Source: Mediterraneibacter gnavus ATCC 29149 (GTDB lineage Bacteria > Bacillota > Clostridia > Lachnospirales > Lachnospiraceae). From it: a DNA stretch of 64,000 nucleotides. Shown in pieces: positions 52,197 through 61,891 of the stretch (positions are counted from its first letter, which is position 1; the number at the start of each line of letters is the position of its first letter). Under the pieces are notes generated by a model. The model worked only from the letters and a program-made list of their open reading frames with translations, was not told the DNA's origin and ran no database searches. The translations under genes were made by a program, and so were the position numbers. The stretch lies in assembly GCF_008121495.1 (NCBI RefSeq), contig NZ_CP043051.1, positions 1,054,001 to 1,118,000 on the forward strand. The letters run 5' to 3'.

Positions 52197-53539
52197 ATAC
52201 TTGCTATAAATGAGCAAGTTCGTGATTTTGCATAAAAGAAAGACACCTCGATTCCATGTGTTGTATAATGAAAGTGCCAAAACAAACATTTGCAACATTT
52301 ACGAAAGAAGGTGTCTCTCGCAAATACTATACATCATTCCTCATTCATATACAACCAGTTTAAAAAATTAAACTTATGCAAATTTTATTCGAACCGAGTA
52401 ATAAACCATCTTATGAGTATCCTAATCAGTATTTTCATTTTAGGATATCATGGAAAAACTACGGACTTTGCTAAAAACAGTTCCTGCCACAGAACGACGA
52501 TTGCCCATTTTCTCAATTCCGGAAAATGGGATGATTCATTACTTTCAGATACGTTAAAATGCTCTGTCATTGAGATTATTTATTCAGAAGCAGCACGCAC
52601 CGGAAAGCCTGTTTTCTGCATTGTGGACGATACGATTGCTTCAAAGACAAAGCCTTCGTCACGGGCTTTACATCCGATTGAAGATGCGTATTTTCACCAA
52701 TCCCATTTAAAGGGAAAACAGGACTACGGGCATCAGGCAGTTGCTGTTATGCTTTCCTGCAATGGCATTGTTCTGAACTATGCTTTTGTAATCTACAATA
52801 AGTCAATTTCCAAGATTGACATTGTACAAAGCATTGCAAAGGAGCTGCCTGTTCCACCGGTAATGTCCTATTTTCTTTGCGACTGCTGGTATGTTTCTGA
52901 AAAGATAATCAATACCTTTGCACAGAGAGGGTTCCATACCATCGGTGCTTTGAAAACAAACCGTTTGCTGTATCCATCGGGAATGAAAAAGAAACTTCGT
53001 GAACTGGCCGCCGAATTGTCTGTTACACATCGTGAATTTGACCTTGTGACAGTCAAAAAACGAAACTATTATGTGTACCGGTACGAGGGAAACCTCAACG
53101 GCATAGAAAATGCGGTAGTTCTTTTGAGTTATCCGGAAAAAGCATTTGGTAATCCCAAAGCATTGCGTGCTTTCATCAGTACAAACGCAGCCCTATCTAC
53201 ACAGGAGATTCTTTCCTGGTATGTGTGTCGATGGCCGATTGAAGTATTTTTCCGCCAGTGTAAGGATAAACTGGCACTGGACAGCTATCAGATACGCTCT
53301 GCACAGGGAATCAAAAGGTACTGGCTGCTTATGTCACTGGCACATTTCATGTGTGCAGTGGGTACTGGTAGGTTCTGTTCATTTGAAACTGGATATCACG
53401 AAATCTGTGATACCATTCAGCTGGAAAAGTATCGTTATCTTTTTCAATGCGCAAAGGAAAGCAATGATTTTGATTCATTTATGAAATTCGCAGTGTAGTT
53501 TTGTGCAATTTTTCAAATTTGCTCATTTATAGATACTTG
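52197..53539 (+). mobile_element. IS4/IS701-like insertion sequence with 7-bp target duplication
   Basis: The element proper is 52204-53532 (1,329 bp). Its ends are inverted repeats: CTATAAATGAGCAAGTT (52204-52220) and, inverted, CTATAAATGAGCAAATT (53516-53532), 16 of 17 matching. It is bracketed by direct repeats ATACTTG at 52197-52203 and 53533-53539, a clean 7-bp target duplication. This indicates a fairly recent, intact insertion. One transposase gene fills it. Confidence 0.92.
52290..53498 (+). CDS. IS4/IS701-like DDE transposase
   Basis: A transposase of up to 402 aa with the DDE layout of this group: first Asp in FCIVDDTIASK, second in YFLCDCWYVSE, and Glu in the C-terminal YVCRWPIEVFFRQCKDKLAL (Y-x-x-R-W-x-I-E motif). 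The frame is undamaged. The start is uncertain: a TTG at 52290 opens the frame and no ATG occurs near a ribosome site until residue 43. Confidence 0.9.
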   Translation: MQHLRKKVSLANTIHHSSFIYNQFKKLNLCKFYSNRVINHLMSILISIFILGYHGKTTDFAKNSSCHRTTIAHFLNSGKWDDSLLSDTLKCSVIEIIYSEAARTGKPVFCIVDDTIASKTKPSSRALHPIEDAYFHQSHLKGKQDYGHQAVAVMLSCNGIVLNYAFVIYNKSISKIDIVQSIAKELPVPPVMSYFLCDCWYVSEKIINTFAQRGFHTIGALKTNRLLYPSGMKKKLRELAAELSVTHREFDLVTVKKRNYYVYRYEGNLNGIENAVVLLSYPEKAFGNPKALRAFISTNAALSTQEILSWYVCRWPIEVFFRQCKDKLALDSYQIRSAQGIKRYWLLMSLAHFMCAVGTGRFCSFETGYHEICDTIQLEKYRYLFQCAKESNDFDSFMKFAV

Positions 53540-53587
53540 AATTTTGATCAGGATACAATTAAATTTCCATAAATATCCTGTAAAAAG

Positions 53588-53606
53588 TTACTGTAAACAA
53601 TAACTC
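53588..53606. repeat. Short motif TTACTGTAAACAATAACTC (copy C)
   Basis: Third copy of the TACTGT-two bases-ACAATAAC motif, here followed by an inverted ACAGTAAC at 53615-53622. It lies between the IS and the end of the kinase gene. Confidence 0.4.
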
Positions 53607-53625
53607 TGCAAGCCACAGTAACAGA

Positions 53626-53645
53626 GCAGTTCCACATGGAACTGC
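53626..53645 (-). terminator. Perfect hairpin after the Bce-type kinase gene
   Basis: GCAGTTCC and GGAACTGC pair exactly around a four-base loop, directly after the kinase stop codon (53647-53649). The tail is not U-rich, so termination may be weak. Confidence 0.55.
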
Positions 53646-53646
53646 C

Positions 53647-54669
53647 CTACACCACCGGAAACCAGAGTCTGATTTCCATTCCTTTTCCGTAGACTGACAC
53701 TGCTTCTACTTCTATCTTTAATTCCTGTCCGATCTGCCGTACCAGATACAATCCCATCCCTGTCGATTTTTTCTGGCTGTTCTCTCCTGTAAATCCTTTT
53801 TCAAAAAGATAGCGGAGTTCATATGGTTTTACGCCACACCCATTGTCGCAGACAGAAAGGCTGACTCTGTTGTTCTCATTTCCGGAACTGATTTTCAGCT
53901 TCGGACACTTTTCGGCTTCATATCCTGTGTATTTGATGGAATTCGCGATCAGCTGACTGAGCATAAAACACAGACTTTTCCGGTCTGACAGTACGGTTTT
54001 CTCTTTCAGATCCAACTGCACCAGGATCTGCTTTTCTTCCAGATACAGACGGTATTCATCCAGCACCTCCCGGCAGCATTCTTCCAGACTTATCTCTTCA
54101 AACAAATACTCTTTATTCACTGCTTTAACCCTGGCATAATATAACATCTGCTCTACATAGGACTGCATCTGCAGTCTGACATGCTCCATTTTTTTGTATA
54201 CTGTCGGTGACATCTCCTCACTTCTGTTCTCAAGCAAAAGTGTAAAAAGAGATAATGGAATTTTCACTTCATGTGCCCATAATTCTACATACCGTTCATA
54301 TTCTTCTTCCTGTATCCTCCCTGCATCAGCCTGCCTGTATGCTTTTCGAAGATATACCCCGATCTCCCGCAGGATTTCCTGTTCTTCATTTCCTGCTCCC
54401 CCGATCGCAAGTCTCTCATTTTCTTCACTCGGATCCGCCAGAAATGTAAGAAACCGCTCTTTCTTTTTCTGCTCTTTCCTTACGTTCCAGATTACTGCAT
54501 ACAAGAAAATAATTACAAAACAACTGGTTTCCAGTCCTGCCAGAACTTTGAACTGCTCTATCCCCGACAGCCACAGAAAGAATAGCGATACCAGTTCTGT
54601 ACACATAAGGATCACAAACCATATTTTTTCTTCTTTGATCTCGCTCCAGATTCGTCTGATATATTCCAT
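53647..54669 (-). CDS. Intramembrane-sensing histidine kinase (BceS-like)
   Basis: Two closely spaced membrane helices (residues about 17-36 and 45-61) with almost no outer loop define the intramembrane-sensing class, which senses through a partner ABC permease. The phosphoacceptor is in LWAHEVKIPLSL, the N box in IANSIKYTG, and G boxes in VCDNGCGVKPYE and STGMGLYLVRQIG. From ATG 54669 it is 340 aa; the earlier in-frame codon overlaps the regulator gene. It is last in the ATPase-permease-regulator-kinase unit. Confidence 0.93.
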   Translation of the reverse strand: MEYIRRIWSEIKEEKIWFVILMCTELVSLFFLWLSGIEQFKVLAGLETSCFVIIFLYAVIWNVRKEQKKKERFLTFLADPSEENERLAIGGAGNEEQEILREIGVYLRKAYRQADAGRIQEEEYERYVELWAHEVKIPLSLFTLLLENRSEEMSPTVYKKMEHVRLQMQSYVEQMLYYARVKAVNKEYLFEEISLEECCREVLDEYRLYLEEKQILVQLDLKEKTVLSDRKSLCFMLSQLIANSIKYTGYEAEKCPKLKISSGNENNRVSLSVCDNGCGVKPYELRYLFEKGFTGENSQKKSTGMGLYLVRQIGQELKIEVEAVSVYGKGMEIRLWFPVV

Positions 54670-54670
54670 A

Positions 54671-55342
54671 TTACTGCTCTCTCTTCCACCGATATCCTCT
54701 GCCACGGATTGTTTCTATCCGATTCTCCAGACCAAGCGCTTTTAATGTCTTTTTCAGCCTTGTCACATTGACTTGAAGCGCATTTTCATCAATGTATTCG
54801 GTTGTTCCCCACAATACCTTTGAAATGCATTCTTTTTTCACCTCTGTTCCTGCATATTCCAAAAGAATTTTTAAGATCTTCCCCTGATTTTCCGGAATAT
54901 GACAGGCATCTTTCCCCTGACAGACCGTATAGGTTCTGGTATCAAAAAGAAAATCGTCTCCATCCAGTAAATGTGCATTCCCCATTGCCCGTTTCAGCAG
55001 ATTTTCTGTCCTTGCCAGCAGACGGTCTTTATGACACGGCTTCGTCAGATATTCGTCAGCTCCCAGCTCCAGTGCTTTCAACTCATCCTGCATTTTATCC
55101 CTGGAGGTCAGCACAAGAATAGGAAGGCTGCCTTTCTTTCGTATTTCTTTACAAAGTGCAAATCCACTGATTCCCGGAAGTCCCAGATCCAGCACTAACA
55201 AATCCGGATGCTCTGCCTCACAGACAGCACCGGTTTCTGGAAAATCCGTTACACAGCATACCTCATAGCCTGCCTTATGATAAATATTTTCCAGTTCTTC
55301 CCGAAGGAATTCATCGTCTTCTACGATCATGATTTTTTGCAT
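54671..55342 (-). CDS. OmpR-family response regulator (BceR-like)
   Basis: Receiver domain 1-120 with the phospho-aspartate in LLVLDLGLPGISG and the conserved lysine in YLTKPCHKD; winged helix in the C-terminal 100 residues (VNVTRLKKTLKALGL and TIRGRGYRWK). Length 223 aa. Its stop abuts the kinase start. It should bind the inverted repeat at 58223-58239. Confidence 0.94.
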   Translation of the reverse strand: MQKIMIVEDDEFLREELENIYHKAGYEVCCVTDFPETGAVCEAEHPDLLVLDLGLPGISGFALCKEIRKKGSLPILVLTSRDKMQDELKALELGADEYLTKPCHKDRLLARTENLLKRAMGNAHLLDGDDFLFDTRTYTVCQGKDACHIPENQGKILKILLEYAGTEVKKECISKVLWGTTEYIDENALQVNVTRLKKTLKALGLENRIETIRGRGYRWKREQ

Positions 55343-55351
55343 GCCTGTCTT

Positions 55352-57400
55352 CTACTCCTGCCGTTTTCTCTGAATAAATTTCAAAATCCTGCGATTGCTT
55401 GTCTTTATAACTCCTATTATATAAGCTGTTTCTATCAGACACAAGAAAAGAAACACACTTCCTGCCATCTGCCAGAAAACTTTTACTTCCTGCACCTGTC
55501 CAATCAGCCGGAACAATGTCCAGACCCCAAACACACTACTGAAAAATGCAACGCTCAATACCAGTCCATAGTGCCACCAGATCTGAACTTTCGCACAATG
55601 ACAGAGCTCTTTGTAGTTACTTCCCAGTGTAAGCAGAACGCTGTAGCGTGCCCCGGTCTTCTCCTGCTGAATTAAAAACTGAACTCCAATGAGTGTATTT
55701 GCGATAATCAAAAAAATCACAGCCAGATAGATCGTCGTATATCCCAATGCCACCTGATAAAACATATGCCGTCCGGCTGTTCCCAGATAACTTTCATAAT
55801 GCAGATCGGTTGTTTTTAGACGGTCATTGACAGACATCACTGCTTTGAGCAATCCTTCCTCCTTTACCAGAACCGGACCAAGAATCCCGTTCCAGTAAGA
55901 ATAGCTTCCGTCTGCTACAAAGACATCAAAAACCTCGTCCGGTACAATAAAACCATACATGATCGTCAACATCCGGTCTGCCACCAGATTGTCATTGCAT
56001 ACTCTTGGAATGATTTCATAATCGGTCTCTTCTATCTGCACAAAAACTTTCTCTTTCAGAAGTTTCTCTACGCTCTTTGCAGTCTCATCCGACAAATATG
56101 TGGGGTGCCCGTAAATTGCCATCTGATGTTCCTTTAAGTTCAAAGGTTCCATTCCTTTTGAACGTAAAATCTCATTGTACCCTGATTCTGCTATCAAAAA
56201 TGGGGATTCTTCCCAAGAATATGGATTCAATCTGTTTTTCAGACGCTCATGTAATTCCTCACAGTCATATGCATATACTTTTCGCTCCTCCATACCTTCC
56301 GTAAAATCCAGATCTGTCCAAAGTAATCCATTTCGTACTTCAAACAGATTGGAAAAATATTGGTCTACTTTCTGAGATGACAGCACTTCTTCTAACGTTT
56401 CTTTTTTCTCGTCAAATGTAAAATCAATCCCTGCCGTATCCTGTTGTCCCAGTTGCCCACTCATCCCGACTCCATAGGAACAACATATGATCGCAAACAG
56501 AATCAGAAGGGAAGAAATTGCCAACGAAGATGATTTTAAAAATACCGCTTCCTGCAGCTGACGGCATGTAAATGTCCAGAGCTTTTTCCCTGGAAGTTTT
56601 CTGCATATCCTATCAAATAGATATGCCAGGCCCTGAAAGAAAAAGAATGTACCGAGTACTCCACAAAAACATAAAATTGCAGTCATACGAAACATTCGTT
56701 TTATCCCAAGTTCCGAACTCAGTATCCCGCATCCGATCCCATAGGCTACTGCCAGAAGAATGATTCCCATCATCAGCTTCACACACGTTTTTATGGGCGA
56801 AAATGCACGCTGTTTTTCCTTCTGTTCACGGGATAACAATTCATAAACCTCTTTTTTCCAAAGCTTGATGCAAAGCACAAACCGGGCAAGCATTTTAATT
56901 CCGCAAATCCCAATAACTGTCCACAATGCAGCCGAACCGGAAAATGTAAACTGATGACGCAGAATTCCAAATCCTGCAAGCTTCGCCGTAATCAGGCTTG
57001 TAAGTTCCGAGATCAGCAGCGCCCCCGGGATCCCGATCACAAGCGCATACACAATATTTCGCAGATCTTCCAGAAAAAGCATCTGAAACAGACTTCTTTT
57101 CTTCATACCAAGCATCACATAGGTTCCAAACTCATGACTTCGCCGTTCCATCTGATACTTATCCGTAAAATATACCAGGAAATAAAGCAGGCACAGAGAT
57201 ACCACATATAAAATCGGAATCAGCATCAGCAGCTTGTTTACAGCATCTCTCTCCATCTCTTTCAGAAAGATCATCACATCCTGATGATCCAGCGCAAGGA
57301 TAATATAAAATGCCGCCACCGTGAGAATCATCGTAACAAAATACAGCGTGTTTTCCTGCCGGTTTCGTTTACTGTTTCGTCTGATCAGTTCAGAGAACAT
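55352..57400 (-). CDS. Bce-type ABC transporter permease (FtsX family)
   Basis: A 682-aa permease with about ten membrane helices and a large outer domain of some 200 residues between the seventh and eighth (roughly 300-530), the hallmark of BceB-type permeases that detect and remove cell-wall-active peptides from lipid targets. The N-terminus (FSELIRRNSKRNRQENTLYF) is typical. It overlaps the ATPase gene by 11 bases and is 9 bases from the regulator gene. The peptide recognised is unknown. Confidence 0.93.
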   Translation of the reverse strand: MFSELIRRNSKRNRQENTLYFVTMILTVAAFYIILALDHQDVMIFLKEMERDAVNKLLMLIPILYVVSLCLLYFLVYFTDKYQMERRSHEFGTYVMLGMKKRSLFQMLFLEDLRNIVYALVIGIPGALLISELTSLITAKLAGFGILRHQFTFSGSAALWTVIGICGIKMLARFVLCIKLWKKEVYELLSREQKEKQRAFSPIKTCVKLMMGIILLAVAYGIGCGILSSELGIKRMFRMTAILCFCGVLGTFFFFQGLAYLFDRICRKLPGKKLWTFTCRQLQEAVFLKSSSLAISSLLILFAIICCSYGVGMSGQLGQQDTAGIDFTFDEKKETLEEVLSSQKVDQYFSNLFEVRNGLLWTDLDFTEGMEERKVYAYDCEELHERLKNRLNPYSWEESPFLIAESGYNEILRSKGMEPLNLKEHQMAIYGHPTYLSDETAKSVEKLLKEKVFVQIEETDYEIIPRVCNDNLVADRMLTIMYGFIVPDEVFDVFVADGSYSYWNGILGPVLVKEEGLLKAVMSVNDRLKTTDLHYESYLGTAGRHMFYQVALGYTTIYLAVIFLIIANTLIGVQFLIQQEKTGARYSVLLTLGSNYKELCHCAKVQIWWHYGLVLSVAFFSSVFGVWTLFRLIGQVQEVKVFWQMAGSVFLFLCLIETAYIIGVIKTSNRRILKFIQRKRQE

Positions 57401-58166
57401 AATTGCTTCCTCCTCCCAACTGCGCCATCACGGACAAAATGCGCTCATAAAATTCCCGGTTTGTCTCCTCCCCGACTCGCTTCCGTAATTCATGAAATAC
57501 TTTTCCATCCTGAATAAACAAAATTCTGGAACAAAAACTCGCAGCCTGTGCGTCATGTGTCACCATCAGAACCGCAGCCTCATCCTCTCGATTCACTCCG
57601 GAGAGTTGCTCCATCAGACTTCGTGCACTTCGGCTGTCAAGCGCACCGGTCGGCTCATCTGCCAGTACGATCTGCGGATGCAAAAGAAGCGCTCTTAATG
57701 CGGCTACCCTCTGCTTCTGTCCTCCGGACATCTGATTCGGAAACTTTTCCAGCACCTCCTCGATCTCAAAATATTCCGCCAGCTTCTGCATCCTTTTTCT
57801 GCTTTCCTTTTCCGGCATTTTGTGAATCTGTGCCGGCAAAAGAATATTTTCTCCACCCGTCAGATTATCCAGCAATTCAAACTGCTGAAACAGATACCCG
57901 ATCTGTCTTCCCCGATACGCTGCCAGCTGAGCATCCGTATACATTCCGATATCCTGTCCTTTCAGAAGAATCCTACCTCGTGTAGGTCTTAAAACCGAAG
58001 CAATACAATTTAACAGCGTCGTTTTTCCCGAACCGCTGCTTCCCATAATTCCGAGGAATTCTCCCTGATATACTTGAAACGAGATTCCTCTGAGTGCCTC
58101 TGCTGCATTCTCCTTTTCCCCATATGTTTTGTACAACGATTCTATTTCCAAAATAGTACGGCTCAT
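57390..58166 (-). CDS. Bce-type ABC transporter ATPase
   Basis: ATPase of the MacB/BceA group. Walker A GSSGSGKTT, Q-loop FQQFELLDNLT, signature [16 protein letters not shown] and Walker B IVLADEPTGALDS are complete. From ATG 58166 (AAAGGGAGGG site) it is 258 aa. A longer frame back to 58223 would cover the -10 box and the BceR-like box, so it is rejected. First gene of the four-gene resistance module. Confidence 0.95.
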   Translation of the reverse strand: MSRTILEIESLYKTYGEKENAAEALRGISFQVYQGEFLGIMGSSGSGKTTLLNCIASVLRPTRGRILLKGQDIGMYTDAQLAAYRGRQIGYLFQQFELLDNLTGGENILLPAQIHKMPEKESRKRMQKLAEYFEIEEVLEKFPNQMSGGQKQRVAALRALLLHPQIVLADEPTGALDSRSARSLMEQLSGVNREDEAAVLMVTHDAQAASFCSRILFIQDGKVFHELRKRVGEETNREFYERILSVMAQLGGGSNYVL

Positions 58167-58193
58167 AATATCCCTCCCTTTCGTGATAAGAAT

Positions 58194-58239
58194 ATTATAA
58201 GCCGTATCGTGGATGAAAAACACTTACACTTTCTGTAAG
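58194..58239 (-). promoter_or_regulatory. Bce-module promoter with BceR-like box
   Basis: TATAAT (58194-58199) has no good -35 hexamer at 17 bases. Instead CTTACAGAAAGTGTAAG (58223-58239), a TTACA-N5-TGTAA inverted repeat like known BceR sites (TnACA-N4-TGTAA), abuts the -35 position. This is the layout of an activator-dependent promoter. Confidence 0.75.
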
Positions 58240-58281
58240 AAAACTCCATCCGCTTTATGGTCTGCCATTCACAGTAAATTT

Positions 58282-60165
58282 TTATGAAAGCTCCAGTTTT
58301 CCGGTATATAACTGGTAATACGTTCCTTTCATTTTGATCAGATCCGCATGATCTCCACGCTCGATGATCTTTCCGTGTTCCAGAACAATAATCGCATCAC
58401 TGTTGCGAATCGTAGAAAGTCTGTGCGCGATAACAAATACTGTACGTCCCTTCATCAGGTTATCCATACCCTTCTGCACAATACTCTCCGTACGGGTATC
58501 AATGCTGGAAGTTGCTTCATCCAGAATCAGTACCGGCGGATTTGCAACTGCTGCTCTCGCAATGGAAAGAAGCTGTCTCTGTCCCTGTGAAAGCTCTTCT
58601 CCATCACCGCTTAACATAGTGTCGTATCCCTTCGGAAGCATTTTGATAAACTGATCTGCATGAGCCAGTTTTGCAGCCTCGTATACTTCCTCATCAGTAG
58701 CATCCAGTTTTCCATAACGGATATTATCCATAATGGTTCCTGTAAACAAATGGGTATCCTGCAGTACAATTCCGAGGGAACGTCTCAGATCATCCTTTTT
58801 AATCTTTGTAATATTGATTCCGTCATACCGGATCTTTCCTTCCTGAATATCGTAAAAGCGATTGATCAGGTTCGTGATGGTTGTTTTTCCTGCTCCGGTA
58901 GAACCGACAAATGCCAGCTTCTGTCCCGGTTTTGCAAACAGACTGATATCTTTTAAGATCACTTTATCTTCGTTGTATCCAAATGTCACATCTTCAAAAC
59001 GCACATCTCCGGTCAGTTCTGTATAAGACACACTTCCGTCTGCCGAATGTGGATGCTTCCAGGCCCACATTCCGGTTCTTTCTTTGCATTCGATAATATT
59101 GCCGTTCTCGTCTTTTTTCGCATTGACCAGTGTTACGTATCCCTCGTCTTTTTCCGATTCTTCATCGATCAGAGCAAAAATACGCTCTGCTCCGGCAAGT
59201 GCCATAACAATGGAGTTAAACTGCTGCGCCACCTGCATAAACGGCTGTGTAAAGCTCTTTGTAAACTGCAGATAAGATGCCATAACTCCCAGAGTGATCC
59301 CTCCGATTCCCATAATAGAAAGGAATCCTCCAAGTACAGAGACCAGTACAAACTGCAGGTTTCCGATGTTTCCGATTACCGGTCCCATCATATTTGCAAA
59401 GGTATTCGCCTGTGCAGCACTTTCAAAGAGCGCCTCGTTGAGTTTGTCAAATTCTTCTTCTGACTTTCTTTCGTGGTTGAACACTTTTACTACGCGCTGT
59501 CCGTTCATTCTCTCTTCCACAAATCCAGTCACATCTGCCAGAGATTTCTGCTGACGAACAAAATATTTTCCACTGTTTCCACCGATCTTTTTTGTTACGA
59601 AGATCATAAGACCAATGATCAGAACTGCTAAAATTGTAAGCAGCGGACTTAAGATCAGCATTGAAATAAAGGTTACGATAATCGTAAAAAAGGACATCAG
59701 TGCCTGTGGGATCGACTGACTGATCATCTGTCTGAGCGTATCTGTATCATTCGTGTAAAGACTCATGATAGAACCATTCGTATTCTGGTCAAAATAACGG
59801 ATTGGAAGAGTCTGCATATGTTCAAACATATCATCCCTTACTTTTTTAAGAACACCCTGACCAATGTAGACCATCAGTCGTGTATAAGTAAATGTAGCAA
59901 TGACTCCCATCAGGAAAATGCTTCCAAGCACCGCAAGTGCCCGATATAGTTCTGCAAAATTCGGATCTTTCTGTCCGATCAGAGGACTGATAAAATCATC
60001 GATTAAAAACTTGAGGGACAATGATACCGAAATTGATGCGATCGAACTTAACAAAATACAGATAAATACGATCACAAACCGAACCTTGTACGTTCCGGTC
60101 ACATATTTTAAAAGCCGCTTTGCGGTCTGTAAATTTTCTTTTGAAACCTTTGGTTTTCTATTCAT
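58282..60165 (-). CDS. ABC multidrug-type exporter, half-transporter with consensus ATPase
   Basis: Six-helix exporter fused to an ATPase. Walker A GSTGAGKTT, signature ELSQGQRQLLSIARA and Walker B VLILDEATSSIDT (with the catalytic Glu) are complete. An insertion after the membrane domain (VNAKKDENGNIIECKERTGMWAW) is typical of the larger partner in heterodimeric exporters such as BmrD or TM288. From ATG 60165 (GGGAGG site) it is 627 aa. It overlaps its partner by eight bases. Substrate unknown. Confidence 0.93.
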   Translation of the reverse strand: MNRKPKVSKENLQTAKRLLKYVTGTYKVRFVIVFICILLSSIASISVSLSLKFLIDDFISPLIGQKDPNFAELYRALAVLGSIFLMGVIATFTYTRLMVYIGQGVLKKVRDDMFEHMQTLPIRYFDQNTNGSIMSLYTNDTDTLRQMISQSIPQALMSFFTIIVTFISMLILSPLLTILAVLIIGLMIFVTKKIGGNSGKYFVRQQKSLADVTGFVEERMNGQRVVKVFNHERKSEEEFDKLNEALFESAAQANTFANMMGPVIGNIGNLQFVLVSVLGGFLSIMGIGGITLGVMASYLQFTKSFTQPFMQVAQQFNSIVMALAGAERIFALIDEESEKDEGYVTLVNAKKDENGNIIECKERTGMWAWKHPHSADGSVSYTELTGDVRFEDVTFGYNEDKVILKDISLFAKPGQKLAFVGSTGAGKTTITNLINRFYDIQEGKIRYDGINITKIKKDDLRRSLGIVLQDTHLFTGTIMDNIRYGKLDATDEEVYEAAKLAHADQFIKMLPKGYDTMLSGDGEELSQGQRQLLSIARAAVANPPVLILDEATSSIDTRTESIVQKGMDNLMKGRTVFVIAHRLSTIRNSDAIIVLEHGKIIERGDHADLIKMKGTYYQLYTGKLELS

Positions 60166-61891
60166 CGTCCTCACCTCCCTTTACCTGAGATTCATATACT
60201 TCTCTGTAGATTTCATTTGTCGCAAGCAATTCTTCGGATGTGCCGACTCCCATGATCTTTCCTTCATCCAGTACAATGATCTGGTCTGCATTTTCTATAG
60301 AAGAAACTCGCTGCGCAATGATGATCTTTGTAGTATCCGGAATTTCTTCCCGGAATGCTTTTCGAATCAGCGCATCTGTCTTTGTATCTACCGCACTTGT
60401 GGAGTCATCCAGAATCAGAATCTTCGGTTTTTTCAGAAGTGCCCGTGCAATACACAGACGCTGCTTCTGTCCGCCGGAAACATTGTTTCCGCCCTGCACG
60501 ATCATCGTATGATAACCTGCCGGAAATTCTTTTACGAATCCATCTGCCTGTGCAAGTTTGCAGACTCTCTGAACCTCTTCCTCGCTGGCATGTTCATTTC
60601 CCCAGCGGATATTATCGTAAATCGTTCCTGTAAAGAGAACGTTTTTCTGCAATACCATAGATACCTGATCGCGCAGTGCCTCCAGATTATACTCTCTGAC
60701 ATCCAGTCCGCCGACTTTTACAGTTCCTTTTGTCACGTCATAAAGTCTCGGGATCAGCTGTACCAATGTTGATTTCGCACTTCCGGTTCCTCCGATGATC
60801 CCGATCGTCTGTCCGGATTTAATATGAAGATTGACATCTTTTAACGAAAGATTTCCGCCTTCTCCCGCATAACTGAAATCTACATGCTCAAACCGGATCT
60901 CTCCGTCTGCCACTTCTGTAACCGCATTCTTTTTGTCCTGCATCTCCGGAACTTCCGTCAGAACTTCCGTAATACGGTCTGTAGACGCTTCTGCGATCAT
61001 GATCATAACAAATACAAATGTAACCATCATCAGAGCCATCATGATCTGGAACGCATACACGATCACACTGGTCATTTCTCCGATTTCCATCGCACCGAAT
61101 ACAATTTCTCTTCCTCCGATCGCTACCATCAGAAGCATCGCCGTATAGATCGTAAACTGCATAACCGGTGAGTTCCATGCCACGATCTTTTCTGCTTTTG
61201 TAAATAATGTATAGACATATTTTGAAATTCCATGGAATTTTTCAATTTCATGATCTTCCCGTACAAAGGCTTTTACCACGCGGGATGCATTGACATTTTC
61301 CTGTACGGAATTATTCAGAATATCATACTCATCAAATACTTTGATAAAATGCGGATGCGCTTTCTTTGCAATAAAGATCAGTGTTCCTCCAAGCAGCGGT
61401 ATGATGATCAGGAACAGCAAAGCAATTTTCTTATTGATCAAAAGTGTCATGATCCAGGATAAAACAATCATGATCGGAGCTCTCGCCAACAGACGAATGC
61501 TCATCATATATGCCATCTGTACGTTGGTAATATCTGTTGTCATACGTGTTACAAGACCGGATGTGGAAAACCGGTCAATATTTTTGAATGAAAATTCCTG
61601 TACTTTATAAAAAATATCATGTCTCAGGTTTTTGGCATATCCTGCACCTGCTGTTGCTGCCATTTTTCCTGCTATAATACCGAAATACAGAGCCAGCATA
61701 GCCATAATGACCAGAATCAATCCCCGCCGTACGATATAGCTCAAATTTCCCTGCATGATTCCAACATCAATGATCTTCGCCATCTCCATCGGAATCAGAA
61801 CTTCCATTAAAACTTCCAGGATTACGAAAAATGGAGCCAACACAGACTGCTTTTTGTATTCCCGGACTGATTTTAAAAGTGTTTTATTCAT
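60158..61891 (-). CDS. ABC multidrug-type exporter, half-transporter with degenerate ATPase site
   Basis: Partner of the preceding half-transporter. Membrane domain in the first 320 residues; ATPase with Walker A GGTGSAKST, signature NNVSGGQKQRLCIARA, and Walker B ILILDDSTSAVDT, where the catalytic Glu is Asp. One impaired and one normal site is the pattern of heterodimeric exporters (BmrCD, TM287/288). From ATG 61891 it is 577 aa and overlaps the marR stop codon, so translation is coupled. Confidence 0.93.
   Translation of the reverse strand: MNKTLLKSVREYKKQSVLAPFFVILEVLMEVLIPMEMAKIIDVGIMQGNLSYIVRRGLILVIMAMLALYFGIIAGKMAATAGAGYAKNLRHDIFYKVQEFSFKNIDRFSTSGLVTRMTTDITNVQMAYMMSIRLLARAPIMIVLSWIMTLLINKKIALLFLIIIPLLGGTLIFIAKKAHPHFIKVFDEYDILNNSVQENVNASRVVKAFVREDHEIEKFHGISKYVYTLFTKAEKIVAWNSPVMQFTIYTAMLLMVAIGGREIVFGAMEIGEMTSVIVYAFQIMMALMMVTFVFVMIMIAEASTDRITEVLTEVPEMQDKKNAVTEVADGEIRFEHVDFSYAGEGGNLSLKDVNLHIKSGQTIGIIGGTGSAKSTLVQLIPRLYDVTKGTVKVGGLDVREYNLEALRDQVSMVLQKNVLFTGTIYDNIRWGNEHASEEEVQRVCKLAQADGFVKEFPAGYHTMIVQGGNNVSGGQKQRLCIARALLKKPKILILDDSTSAVDTKTDALIRKAFREEIPDTTKIIIAQRVSSIENADQIIVLDEGKIMGVGTSEELLATNEIYREVYESQVKGGEDDE

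Noticed and set aside
57390-58223. Longer start for the Bce-type ATPase at 58223
   Set aside because: The extra codons cover the TATAAT box and the BceR-like repeat; ATG 58166 has a strong ribosome site and begins at the conserved domain.
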